Positions 29,065-37,206 of a DNA stretch of 64,000 nt are shown one piece after another. The stretch spans positions 52,134-116,133 of the forward strand of contig NZ_JALXPE010000002.1 of the NCBI RefSeq assembly GCF_025143365.1, written 5' to 3'. Position 1 is the first letter of the stretch; each line of letters starts with the position of its first letter. A program made the position numbers and the translations under genes. Under the pieces are notes generated by a model. That model did no database searches. It was not told the origin of the DNA and saw only the letters and a program-made list of their open reading frames with translations. This DNA is from Microbacterium sp. p3-SID336 (GTDB lineage Bacteria; Actinomycetota; Actinomycetes; Actinomycetales; Microbacteriaceae).

Positions 29065-31988
29065 GCGGTCACCTCGGTGGTGTCTGCGGTGCTCCGTTGC
29101 GGAGCGCGGGTGTCGAGGACCTCGGCGGACGACCAGCCGGCGTCTGCGAGGAAGGTGCGGGCGGTGTCGGCGTCGACGGCGGTGGCGACCACGGCGAGGG
29201 GTCGGCGGGCGGCGGCGTCGCGCAGCATCGCGGCGAACTGGTCCCGCGCGGCACCGGCGAGGCGGTCGACCCCGTCGATCACGACCAGGGTCGAGCGCCC
29301 GCGTAGGGCTTCTGCGAGCTCGGCGGTCACGGCCGTGTCGTCGTCGAGCAGCACGCAGCCGACGTGTGCGCGGACCCAGGCCGCACGTCCCGGCAGCAGG
29401 TGTCCCGCGACCCGGAGGCGGCCGTCATCCGGAGTGAGCCGTCCGGCGACGGTGAGCGCGAGGGCCCGCAGCGCCCGCGGGTCGGTGCCGGTCGCGACAA
29501 GGGCCTCGCCGGGAGCCAGGCGAAGCGACAGCGGAGTGCCGTCGGTGCTCAGCGCGAGGTCGTCGGCGGCCACGATCGACCCGTCGCCGGGCCACGCCTC
29601 GAGGTGACGCTCGCGCTCCACCGCCTCGCCCTCGATGTCCACGCGGGGCAGGATGCGCTCCAGCCAGGACGGGATCTCCCAGGCGCGTTCGCCGAGGATC
29701 GCCATGAGCGCCGGGATCAGTGTCATCCGCACGAGGAAGGCGTCGATCGCGATGCCGGCCGCGAGTCCGAGTGCGATGGGTTTGAGCGAGGAGTCGCCTT
29801 CGGGCACGAACGCCACGAACACCGCGAACATGATGAGGCCCGCCGCGGTGACGACCTTGGCGGAGCCGGTGAAGCCGCTGCGCACGGCCCGGAGCGCCGC
29901 GGCCCTGCGGGTGGCGCGGTCCGGGCTCTTCGCGTCCGGGTCGTGCACGAAGTCCTCGCGCATGCGCGACACCAGGAACACCTGGTAGTCCATGGCCAGC
30001 CCGAACAGCACGCCCATCAGGATGATCGGCATGAAGCTGATGATCGGACCGACCCTGGCGACGTGCAGCAGGTCGGCGAACCAGCCCCACTCGAAGACCA
30101 CCCCGACGACGCCGAACGCCGCGACGATCGACAGCAGGTACCCGAGGGCGGCGGTGACCGGAACCCAGATCGAGCGGAACACGATCGTGAGCAGGATGAG
30201 GGACAGCCCGATCACGAAGATGCCGAACGGCAGCAGCGCGGCGCCGAGCTGGTCGGAGATGTCGATGCCGACGGCCGTGAAGCCGGTGACCTTCAGGTCG
30301 ATCCCGAACTCGTCGAGCCATTCCTCGTGGTGGCTGCGGAGCTCCCGCACCAGGTCGGCGGTCGCGGGGTCGTCCGGGGCGGTCTCGGGGACGATCTGCA
30401 CGATGCCGGTGTCGGCGGTCTCGTTCGGGGTCGCGAGAGCGACCTCCTTCACCCCGGGGACCTCCGCGACGGCGTCGCCCAGGTCTTCCATCAGCCCGAG
30501 CGGGTCGGTGGAGGTGACGATGGTGCCGGTGAGGATCAGCGGGCCGTTGAAGCCAGGGCCGAACTGCTCGCCCACGAGGTCGTAGTTCTGCCTGGCCTCG
30601 GAGTCCTGAGGCAGCACGCCCGCGTTCGGGAGCGCCAGGTCGAGGCTGAGCGCCGGCACCGCGACCACGCCGAGACCCAGCACGATCGCGACGGAGACGA
30701 GCACGGGCCGCCGCGTCACCCCGTCCACCCAGCGACGGCTGCCGCGCGGACGGGGCGCGGTCGCGGTGGCGTCGGGCTGCGTGGCGGTGCGAGCCGCAGT
30801 CTGCACGGTGTCGTCTCTGGTGCGCGCGGTCGCGTCGACGGCGGCCTCGTCGGGCTCGTCGGACGGCGTCGCCGCCACCGCCGCATCTTGGCCGGCCGCG
30901 TGACCGTCGTTCGACGAGACCTGCGGGCGCTTCCCTGCGGCGCGCGTTCTCTGGGCCCGCGGGGGGCGCCCGGCGACGCGGCCCTTGAGGAAGCCGAGGA
31001 GAGCGGGGGTGAGGGTGACCGCGATCGCGACGGCCACGGCGACCGCGACCGACGCCGCGATGCCCATGGTGGTGAGGAACGGGATGTTGGCGAAGCCGAG
31101 CCCGATCAGCGCGATGAGCACCGTGACACCCGCGAACACGACCGCAGACCCGGCCGTGCCGACGGCGCGCGCGGCGGACTCCTCCGGGTCGACGCCGTCC
31201 CGCACCTGGTCCTGGTGTCGCGCGACGATGAACAGCGCGTAGTCGATGCCGACCGCGAGCCCCAGCATCAGCGCGAGCAGCGGCGTGGTGGAGGAGACCG
31301 TGGCGAATGCGGTCGCGGTGAAGATGCCCGCCATCGAGATGCCGACGCCGAGGATCGCGGTCAGCAGCGGCAGCCCCGCCACGACGAACGAGCGGAAGGT
31401 GACGATGAGCACGAGCAGTGCGATCAGCAGGCCGACCGCCTCGGTGAGGGTGACGCCCGGGATGGAGATCGCGAAGAGGTCGCCGCCGAGGGAGGTCTGC
31501 GCACCGTCCGGCAGCTGTCCCGACAGCTCGTCCACCGTGGTGCGCAGCGCGTCCGTGGTGGCGTCGGAGACGTCCGTGGATTCGCCGTCGAACTGCACCC
31601 GGACGATCGCGGCGGTCTCGTCGTCGTTGATCATCCCGTTGACCATCTCGTCGTACGGGGAGGTCGCTGCGAGCACCTCGTCGAGGTCGCCCAGCTCGGA
31701 GACCGCGTCCTCGATGGGCTCGCGATACTCGTCGTCGGTGATGCTGTCGCCGTCGGCGGCGACCACGATGAACTGCGCGTTGGTGCCACTCACCTGCGGG
31801 AAGGAGCGCGAGAGCTGCTCGAGTCCGGCCTGCGACTCCGTGCCGGGGATGGAGAACGTGTTGTCGGTGCCGGCGCCGAGCACGACGGCCCCCGCTCCGG
31901 CGATCCCGAGCGCGAGCAGCCAGGACACGAGGACGCGCCACGGGTGCCGGAACGACCAGCGTCCGAGCGAGGACAGGAGAGTGGACAC
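29061..31988 (-). CDS. MMPL/RND family transporter with a C-terminal degenerate ABC ATPase-like domain
   Basis: 975 residues from the GTG at 31988, chosen for GGAGGA just before it; the ATG at 32000 is the alternative. It has two 6-TM halves typical of MMPL lipid/drug exporters, with sterol-sensing-like segments (LAVGIDYALFIVARHQDQVR and later LAMDYQVFLVSRMREDF). The halves are joined by a 95-residue low-complexity cytosolic linker. After the last TM, residues about 797-975 read like an ABC ATPase (LRLAPGEALVATGTD, DDGRLRVAGHLLPG, STLVVIDGVDRL). Walker A lacks GK(S/T) and there is no LSGGQ, so ATP hydrolysis is unlikely. Co-transcribed with YhgE/Pip. Confidence 0.92.
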   Translation of the reverse strand: MSTLLSSLGRWSFRHPWRVLVSWLLALGIAGAGAVVLGAGTDNTFSIPGTESQAGLEQLSRSFPQVSGTNAQFIVVAADGDSITDDEYREPIEDAVSELGDLDEVLAATSPYDEMVNGMINDDETAAIVRVQFDGESTDVSDATTDALRTTVDELSGQLPDGAQTSLGGDLFAISIPGVTLTEAVGLLIALLVLIVTFRSFVVAGLPLLTAILGVGISMAGIFTATAFATVSSTTPLLALMLGLAVGIDYALFIVARHQDQVRDGVDPEESAARAVGTAGSAVVFAGVTVLIALIGLGFANIPFLTTMGIAASVAVAVAVAIAVTLTPALLGFLKGRVAGRPPRAQRTRAAGKRPQVSSNDGHAAGQDAAVAATPSDEPDEAAVDATARTRDDTVQTAARTATQPDATATAPRPRGSRRWVDGVTRRPVLVSVAIVLGLGVVAVPALSLDLALPNAGVLPQDSEARQNYDLVGEQFGPGFNGPLILTGTIVTSTDPLGLMEDLGDAVAEVPGVKEVALATPNETADTGIVQIVPETAPDDPATADLVRELRSHHEEWLDEFGIDLKVTGFTAVGIDISDQLGAALLPFGIFVIGLSLILLTIVFRSIWVPVTAALGYLLSIVAAFGVVGVVFEWGWFADLLHVARVGPIISFMPIILMGVLFGLAMDYQVFLVSRMREDFVHDPDAKSPDRATRRAAALRAVRSGFTGSAKVVTAAGLIMFAVFVAFVPEGDSSLKPIALGLAAGIAIDAFLVRMTLIPALMAILGERAWEIPSWLERILPRVDIEGEAVERERHLEAWPGDGSIVAADDLALSTDGTPLSLRLAPGEALVATGTDPRALRALALTVAGRLTPDDGRLRVAGHLLPGRAAWVRAHVGCVLLDDDTAVTAELAEALRGRSTLVVIDGVDRLAGAARDQFAAMLRDAAARRPLAVVATAVDADTARTFLADAGWSSAEVLDTRAPQRSTADTTEVTA

Positions 31989-32013
31989 GCGTTCCTCCAT
32001 GGGGGTGGAAGGT

Positions 32014-32047
32014 GGATACACAGGTGTATCCAATACATACATGTATC
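32014..32047. promoter_or_regulatory. two tandem palindromic operators between MMPL and tetR
   Basis: GGATACAC-AG-GTGTATCC (32014-32031) is a perfect 8-bp-arm palindrome. Next to it AATACAT-AC-ATGTATC (32032-32047) has perfect 6-bp inner arms. The two share the consensus ATACAY-NN-RTGTAT, with centres 17 bp apart. They lie in the 131-bp gap between the divergent MMPL and TetR genes and are the likely binding sites of that TetR protein. Confidence 0.8.
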
Positions 32048-32119
32048 GTAGGAGCGCGCGCCGCCCCGAGCCTGTGTGCCGGGTGTGAATCGCGCGAGCT
32101 CGACGGCCAGGAGGTTCCG

Positions 32120-32743
32120 ATGACGACACCAGCGACCCGCAGTCGCGAGAACACGCGGGCACGGCTGCTCGACGCCGCCGCCCAGGTCTTCGCCGAGGTC
32201 GGGCTCGACGGGGCGTCGGTGGAGGCGGTCTGCGAGCGGGCCGGGTTCACGCGCGGCGCCTTCTACTCGAACTTCGACTCCAAGGACGAGCTGTTCCTCA
32301 CGCTCGCCGCACGCGTGGCCGACGCGCGAGTGGACGCGGTGCGCACGCGCGTCGAGCAGATGCGGGCGGACGGGGCGCTGGGCGAGGGCTGCGACCCCAC
32401 CGACCTCGTGCAGCAGATCATGGAGCTCGGCAGCGACGACCGTCTCGGCGTGATGCTCATGAGCGAGATCCGCATCCGAGCACTCCGCGACCCGCGGTTC
32501 GGCGAGGCCTACCTCGCACAGGAGCGGGAGATGGTGGCCAGCATCGCGCGCATCGTGGAGGACATCGTCCAGGCAGGGGACCTGCGCCTTCGACTGCCGG
32601 CGACCGATGCCGCGCGCATGCTCATGATCATCTGGGAGGGCATGACCGTGCGCGGAGCGATGGCTGGACGTGACGACGCCGAGCTGCGCCACTCCGGCGG
32701 TGAGGAACTCGGCCGGCTGGTCGAGCTGATCGTCGAGTCCTAG
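32120..32743 (+). CDS. TetR family transcriptional regulator, likely repressor of MMPL/YhgE
   Basis: 207 residues. HTH domain: TRARLLDAAAQVFAEVGLDG then SVEAVCERAGFTRGAFYSNF, the classic Y-S/x-N-F end of the TetR recognition region. The ligand domain covers about 60-207. The ATG has AGGAGG 7 nt upstream; the longer open frame upstream lies over the operators and is not coding. It is divergent from the MMPL-YhgE operon. Confidence 0.94.
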   Translation: MTTPATRSRENTRARLLDAAAQVFAEVGLDGASVEAVCERAGFTRGAFYSNFDSKDELFLTLAARVADARVDAVRTRVEQMRADGALGEGCDPTDLVQQIMELGSDDRLGVMLMSEIRIRALRDPRFGEAYLAQEREMVASIARIVEDIVQAGDLRLRLPATDAARMLMIIWEGMTVRGAMAGRDDAELRHSGGEELGRLVELIVES

Positions 32744-33729
32744 CGGGTTCCTGCACCCATGGCGAGCTCGTGGTGGCAGCGGGCCAGCCGCGCCAGCCAC
32801 CACTCGCGGCGCTCGTCCGCGGCGGCCAGTCGGGTGAGCGCGGCCGCGTCGGGCGTCACGCGGTCCGCCGGGATCGCGCCGTCGCGCGGCCGGAGATCGG
32901 CCACGTCGTCGAGGAAGAGCGAGGCGGTGCCCAGTCCGCAGTCGAAGTCGAGCGTCGGGAGGGCGGCGGCCAGCGCGGCGCCCTGAGCGAGGCCGACCGC
33001 GGTGTCCAGCGCACTCGACACGACGGCCGGGAGTCCCGCGGCCGTGACGATCTGCAGCGCGTGGGTGACGCCGCCGAGGGGCTGCGCCTTCACGATCACG
33101 ATGTCGGCGGCTCGGGCGCGGGCCACGGCCAGCGGGTCGCCCGACTTGCGGATGCTCTCGTCGGCGGCGACCGGGATGCCCATGTAGCGGATCCGCTGCC
33201 GCAGCTCCGCGAGCTCCGCCACGGTCGCGCACGGCTGCTCGACGTACTCCAGGTCGTACTCGGCCAGGGCGTGCACCGCGTGCTCCGCCTCGTCCACGTT
33301 CCAGAGCCCGTTCGCGTCGATGCGGATACGCCCCTCAGGCCCCAGCGTCTCCCGCACGGCCCGCACCCTGGCCACGTCGTCCCCGAGCAGCTGTCCTGGC
33401 TCCGCGACCTTGACCTTCGCGGTGCGGCAGCGGCCGAATCGGGCGAGCACTTCGGGCACGCGGGGAGCGTCCACGGCGGGAACCGTCGCGTTCACGCCCA
33501 CCCGGTCGCGCACGGGTGCGGGCTGCGGCGCCCAGGCGTAGTCGATCGCGGCGGCGAGCCACGTCGCGGCCTCGGCGTCGTCGTACTCCACGAACGGCGA
33601 GAACTCCGCCCACCCCTGCGGTCCCTCGAAGAGCAGTGCCTCCCGGGTGTCCACGCCGCGGAAGCGCGTGTGCATCGGGAGGGCGACGACACGGGCGGTG
33701 TCGAGCAGTTCGGCGAGCGTGGGGATCAT
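32740..33729 (-). CDS. menC: o-succinylbenzoate synthase
   Basis: 329 residues. Dehydrates SHCHC to o-succinylbenzoate in menaquinone synthesis; member of the enolase superfamily. The catalytic set is visible: Lys105/Lys107 in AKVKVAE, metal ligands Asp138 (RIDANG), Glu164 (EQP) and Asp190 (ADES), and Lys214 (VIVKAQPLGG). The ATG at 33729 follows CAGAAT by 6 nt (minus strand). The stop overlaps the tetR stop region on the other strand by 4 bp. Confidence 0.96.
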   Translation of the reverse strand: MIPTLAELLDTARVVALPMHTRFRGVDTREALLFEGPQGWAEFSPFVEYDDAEAATWLAAAIDYAWAPQPAPVRDRVGVNATVPAVDAPRVPEVLARFGRCRTAKVKVAEPGQLLGDDVARVRAVRETLGPEGRIRIDANGLWNVDEAEHAVHALAEYDLEYVEQPCATVAELAELRQRIRYMGIPVAADESIRKSGDPLAVARARAADIVIVKAQPLGGVTHALQIVTAAGLPAVVSSALDTAVGLAQGAALAAALPTLDFDCGLGTASLFLDDVADLRPRDGAIPADRVTPDAAALTRLAAADERREWWLARLARCHHELAMGAGTR

Positions 33730-33733
33730 GACC

Positions 33734-34768
33734 TCATTCTGCGCCACCGCGTGCCAGGTGCCGCTGCAGCTCGCCCATGCGCTCGCTCGGCACGAACCCC
33801 AGCCGCGTGTTCACGGCGATCATCGCGGCGTTCGACTCGGCGTTGTAGGTGATGACGGCTCGGGTCTGGGGCAGGGCGTCGTGCAGCAGGCGCAGGTTGG
33901 CGATCTTCACCGCGGTGCCGAGGCGGTGTCCCCGGTCCTCCCGGCGGACGAGCGTGCCCCACTGGTAGGCGTTGCCGTCGTCGGCGGACACCACGAGCTG
34001 GCTGTACGCCGCCACGTGGCCGTCGGCCGTCAGGGCGATCGTGCCGAACGAGGTGCGGCGCTGGCGTGCGTGCAGTTCCTCCAGCTCGCGGACGCTCGCG
34101 ACATCCGGTCGGGTGTGCTCGACGTCGAGGTCGCCGGTGGGAGCCTCCGTGTCGATCGCCGCGTCCAGGACGGCCCAGCCCTCGACCACGTCCTCGGGGA
34201 CGGGGCCGATCCAGGACCGGAGCGTATACGCGGACGTCGACGGCCGGACGTCGTCGTCGATCCGGTCGAGGTGATCGCCGGCGACCGGCAGAGCGAGCCG
34301 GCTCTGCACGTCGCCCAGGGCCAGCGCGTAGCCGTGGCGGCGGGCGAACTCGCGCCCGGGCGTGCCGAGGCCGTCGGTCCCGAGCGGGAACGGCCAGGAG
34401 GTGCGTCCCTTGGCCACCGTGCGACCGGCGTCCCTGGCTTGCTGCTCGAGCTGAACGAGCGCGGCGGAGCCATGGCCGCGACGGCGATGCGGGGGAGGAA
34501 CGAACACGGACACGTGAGCGGCGTGGGTGTTGTCCTTCGCGGGCAGCGCGAGCCCGGCGGATCCCACGACCGCTCCCTCCGCGCGGAGCAGGAACGCGCG
34601 CCGCTCCACGATGCGCGAGTCCTGCTGGAACTCGCTGCGCATCTCCTCGCGCGTCCACACGGGGGCCGTCGCGCCGCGGTCCGCCCGCTCAGCCGCTGCG
34701 TAGGCGTCCCACCAGGCGTCGACGGCGTGGTCGTCGAAGGGGTCGAGCCGTTCCAGGTCGAGCGTCAT
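33734..34768 (-). CDS. tandem GNAT-domain acetyltransferase
   Basis: 344 residues with two GNAT folds in a row. The first has its acetyl-CoA loop at VFVPPPHRRRGHGSAAL (about 88-104). The second at GTLVRREDRGHRLGTAVKIAN (about 272-292), followed by ITYNAESNAAMIAVNTRLGF. In related double-GNAT proteins one copy is often inactive; both loops look intact here. Substrate unknown. The start lies 6 nt after TAGCGT (minus strand, 34780-34775), and the gene precedes menC by 4 bp, so the two are probably co-transcribed. Confidence 0.9.
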   Translation of the reverse strand: MTLDLERLDPFDDHAVDAWWDAYAAAERADRGATAPVWTREEMRSEFQQDSRIVERRAFLLRAEGAVVGSAGLALPAKDNTHAAHVSVFVPPPHRRRGHGSAALVQLEQQARDAGRTVAKGRTSWPFPLGTDGLGTPGREFARRHGYALALGDVQSRLALPVAGDHLDRIDDDVRPSTSAYTLRSWIGPVPEDVVEGWAVLDAAIDTEAPTGDLDVEHTRPDVASVRELEELHARQRRTSFGTIALTADGHVAAYSQLVVSADDGNAYQWGTLVRREDRGHRLGTAVKIANLRLLHDALPQTRAVITYNAESNAAMIAVNTRLGFVPSERMGELQRHLARGGAE

Positions 34769-34833
34769 GCGTCCACGCTACGGCTCTGCGGGCGGGGTCG
34801 GGACGGTGGCAGGAGTCGCACATACCTGTGTCG

Positions 34834-34863
34834 TTGACAATGGTGTGTGACGCACAGTAATGT
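34834..34863 (+). promoter_or_regulatory. near-consensus promoter of the PadR-type gene
   Basis: TTGACA (34834-34839), an 18-bp spacer and TAATGT (34858-34863), followed after 7 nt by the ATG at 34871. This fixes the start codon: a GTG at 34847 lies between -35 and -10 and cannot be in the transcript. The message should be leaderless. Confidence 0.75.
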
Positions 34864-34870
34864 GATCGAC

Positions 34871-35203
34871 ATGAACGAGACGCTCGACACCCACCTGCAG
34901 GAGCTGCGGCGCGGCACCGTCGTCCTGGCGTGCCTGCAGCTGCTGCGCACGGCGGGGTATGGCTACGGGCTTCTCGAAGAGCTCGAGCGCCGCGGCTTCG
35001 CCACCGACGCGAACACGCTGTATCCCCTGCTGCGCCGCCTGGAGAAGCAGGAGTACCTCACGAGCGAGTGGAACACCGACGAGGCCAGGCCGCGCAAGTT
35101 CTACCGCACCTCGGCGGCCGGCATCCGGCTCGCCGACACCCTCACCGACGAATGGCGATCCCTCACCACCGCGATCGCCTCCCTCACCTCCGAGGAGAAC
35201 TGA
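34871..35203 (+). CDS. PadR family transcriptional regulator
   Basis: 110 residues. Winged helix of the PadR type: RRGTVVLACLQLLRTAGYGYG, LLEELERRGFATDANTLYPL, LLRRLEKQEYLTSEW, with the conserved Tyr-rich region and the wing ARPRKFYRTSAAG. The start is at 34871 according to the promoter. It is coupled to a HAAS membrane protein 2 bp downstream, a common pair in Gram-positives where the PadR protein controls the operon. Confidence 0.93.
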   Translation: MNETLDTHLQELRRGTVVLACLQLLRTAGYGYGLLEELERRGFATDANTLYPLLRRLEKQEYLTSEWNTDEARPRKFYRTSAAGIRLADTLTDEWRSLTTAIASLTSEEN

Positions 35204-35204
35204 C

Positions 35205-36191
35205 ATGACCGCCACGAACACGCTCACCGAGCGCTACATCAGCGCGACCGTCCGGAGCCTGCGTCCCGAGGCGCAGGACGACGTGCGCGCCGAGCTCGAA
35301 GCCTCCATCGCCGACGCCGTGGAAGCGCGCATCGAGCTCGGGGAGGATCCCGCGACCGCGGAGCGCGCGGCCCTCACGGCCCTGGGTGACCCCGGCATCC
35401 TCGCCGCCGGGTACGCCGAGCGGCCCCTGCACCTGATCGGTCCGCGCTACTACCTCGCCTGGTGGCGGCTGCTGAAGGTGCTGCTCCTGATCGTGCCGGT
35501 GTGCGTGCTTGGCGGGGTCGCGCTCGGGCAGACGATCGCCAACGCCCCGATCGGAGAGATCATCGCCTCCGCCGTGGTCGCGACGGGCGGCTCGATCGTG
35601 CACATCTGCTTCTGGACGACCCTGGTGTTCGTCATCCTCGAACGCTCCGGCACCGACACCGGCGTGCGCTGGGACGTCGATCAGCTGCCTGACACCGCCG
35701 ACGACGGCGCGGGACGCAACGAGCTGATCGCGTCGCTGGTGTTCCTCGGACTCGCGGTCGGCGCGCTGCTCTGGGATCGGCTCCGCGGCTTCGTCGTCAT
35801 CGAGGGCGACGCGCTTCCCATCCTGAACCCGCAGCTGTGGCCCTGGGGCATCGGCGTCCTGTTCCTGCTGATCGCGGCCGAAGCCGTGTTCGCGATCGTG
35901 CTCTACCGCCGCCGCGGGTGGAACACCGCACTCGCCGTGGTCAACACCGTGCTCGCCGTCGCCTTCCTCGCCTGGACGCTCGTGCTGCTGGTGCGTGGCG
36001 AGCTGGTGAACCTGGACTTCCTCGCGCACATCGTCGCGGCGGGCGGCGAAGGGTTCGCCGCCGGCGACGCCGAGGCCGCCGACGAGGGCGGGGTGTTCCG
36101 CATCCTCGCCGTGCTGCTCGGCTTCGGCATCGCGATCGGCGTCGGGTGGGACATCGTCGACGGATGGCGCAAGGCCCGTCGCAACCGCTGA
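35205..36191 (+). CDS. HAAS-domain membrane protein paired with PadR
   Basis: 328 residues. The N-terminal cytosolic HAAS-like helical domain (about 1-65) contains the pattern LTERYISATVRSLRPEAQDD and GDPGILAAGYAERP. Six or so membrane segments follow (about 85-320), with an Ala/Gly/Glu-rich loop near 275-295. HAAS proteins are encoded next to PadR regulators and are thought to transmit membrane signals. The ATG has GAGGAG upstream; translation is probably coupled to padR. A hairpin terminator follows. Confidence 0.85.
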   Translation: MTATNTLTERYISATVRSLRPEAQDDVRAELEASIADAVEARIELGEDPATAERAALTALGDPGILAAGYAERPLHLIGPRYYLAWWRLLKVLLLIVPVCVLGGVALGQTIANAPIGEIIASAVVATGGSIVHICFWTTLVFVILERSGTDTGVRWDVDQLPDTADDGAGRNELIASLVFLGLAVGALLWDRLRGFVVIEGDALPILNPQLWPWGIGVLFLLIAAEAVFAIVLYRRRGWNTALAVVNTVLAVAFLAWTLVLLVRGELVNLDFLAHIVAAGGEGFAAGDAEAADEGGVFRILAVLLGFGIAIGVGWDIVDGWRKARRNR

Positions 36192-36205
36192 ACGGCGACC
36201 GGCAC

Positions 36206-36233
36206 GAGCGCCCGCCCCTCGGGGTGGGCGCTC
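36206..36233 (+). terminator. strong GC hairpin after the PadR/HAAS operon
   Basis: GAGCGCCCGCCCC (36206-36218) pairs with GGGGTGGGCGCTC (36221-36233) with a single mismatch, leaving a very short loop. No T-run follows, but the stem energy should be high. It precedes menB on the same strand. Confidence 0.7.
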
Positions 36234-36267
36234 TCGCCACGCGCCCCGCGGGAATAGGCTGGATCCC

Positions 36268-37188
36268 GTGACCGAAGCCTTCGTCTCCGACCTGTTCGAC
36301 CCGGCAGTGTGGCAGCTCGCGCCCGGCGCCGAGCACTACACCGACATCACTGCGCACGTCAGCCGTGACGGCGGCGTCGCCCGGGTCGCGTTCGACCGGC
36401 CGGAGGTGCGCAACGCCTTCCGTCCGCACACCGTCGACGAGCTCTACCGCGCGCTCGACATCGCCAGGCAGGACGCGCGGATCGGGGCCGTCCTGCTCAC
36501 GGGCAACGGCCCGAGCCCGAAGGACGGCGGGTGGGCGTTCTGCTCCGGCGGGGACCAGCGCATCCGCGGCCGCGACGGCTACAAGTACTCCGACGCCGAG
36601 ACCGCCGTGGTCAGCGGCGCCTCCGCAGCCGCCGTCGGACGGCTGCACATCCTCGAGGTGCAGCGGCTCATCCGCTTCATGCCGAAGGTCGTCATCGCCG
36701 TCGTCCCCGGGTGGGCCGCGGGCGGCGGGCACTCTCTGCACGTGGTGTGCGACCTGACCATCGCCTCGGCCGAGGAAGCCCGGTTCAAGCAGACGGATGC
36801 CGACGTCGGCAGCTTCGACGCCGGCTACGGCTCCGCCTACATGGCCCGTCAGACCGGGCAGAAGTTCGCGCGCGAGGTGTTCTTCCTCGCCGAGGAGTAC
36901 TCGGCCCAGCGCGCCTACGAGGCCGGTGCCGTGAACCGCGTCGTGCCGCACGCCGAGCTGGAGCGCGAGGCGCTGAAGATGGCGCACACCGTGCTCACCA
37001 AGTCGCCCACCGCGATCCGCATGCTGAAGTTCGCGTTCAACGCGGTCGACGACGGGCTGGTCGGCCAGCAGGTGTTCGCGGGCGAGGCGACCCGCCTGGC
37101 CTACGGCACCGACGAGGCCGTGGAGGGGCGCGACTCCTTCCTCGAGAAGCGCGACCCCGACTGGTCCTCCTTCCCCTGGCACTACTGA
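36268..37188 (+). CDS. menB: 1,4-dihydroxy-2-naphthoyl-CoA synthase
   Basis: 306 residues. Cyclises o-succinylbenzoyl-CoA in menaquinone synthesis; crotonase fold. Family marks: RVAFDRPEVRNAFRPHTVDEL, FCSGGDQRIRG and GWAAGGGHSLHVVCDLTIAS, and the C-terminal DPDWSSFPWHY. The start GTG lies 7 nt after TAGGCT (36255-36260). menE follows 18 bp downstream, so the two form an operon. Confidence 0.97.
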   Translation: MTEAFVSDLFDPAVWQLAPGAEHYTDITAHVSRDGGVARVAFDRPEVRNAFRPHTVDELYRALDIARQDARIGAVLLTGNGPSPKDGGWAFCSGGDQRIRGRDGYKYSDAETAVVSGASAAAVGRLHILEVQRLIRFMPKVVIAVVPGWAAGGGHSLHVVCDLTIASAEEARFKQTDADVGSFDAGYGSAYMARQTGQKFAREVFFLAEEYSAQRAYEAGAVNRVVPHAELEREALKMAHTVLTKSPTAIRMLKFAFNAVDDGLVGQQVFAGEATRLAYGTDEAVEGRDSFLEKRDPDWSSFPWHY

Positions 37189-37206
37189 GCGTCGAGCGAG
37201 CCGACC

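Noticed and set aside
29364..32051. Plus-strand open frame of nearly 900 codons opposite the MMPL gene
   Set aside because: Low-complexity charged product caused by high GC third positions of the real minus-strand gene; no start signal or domain.
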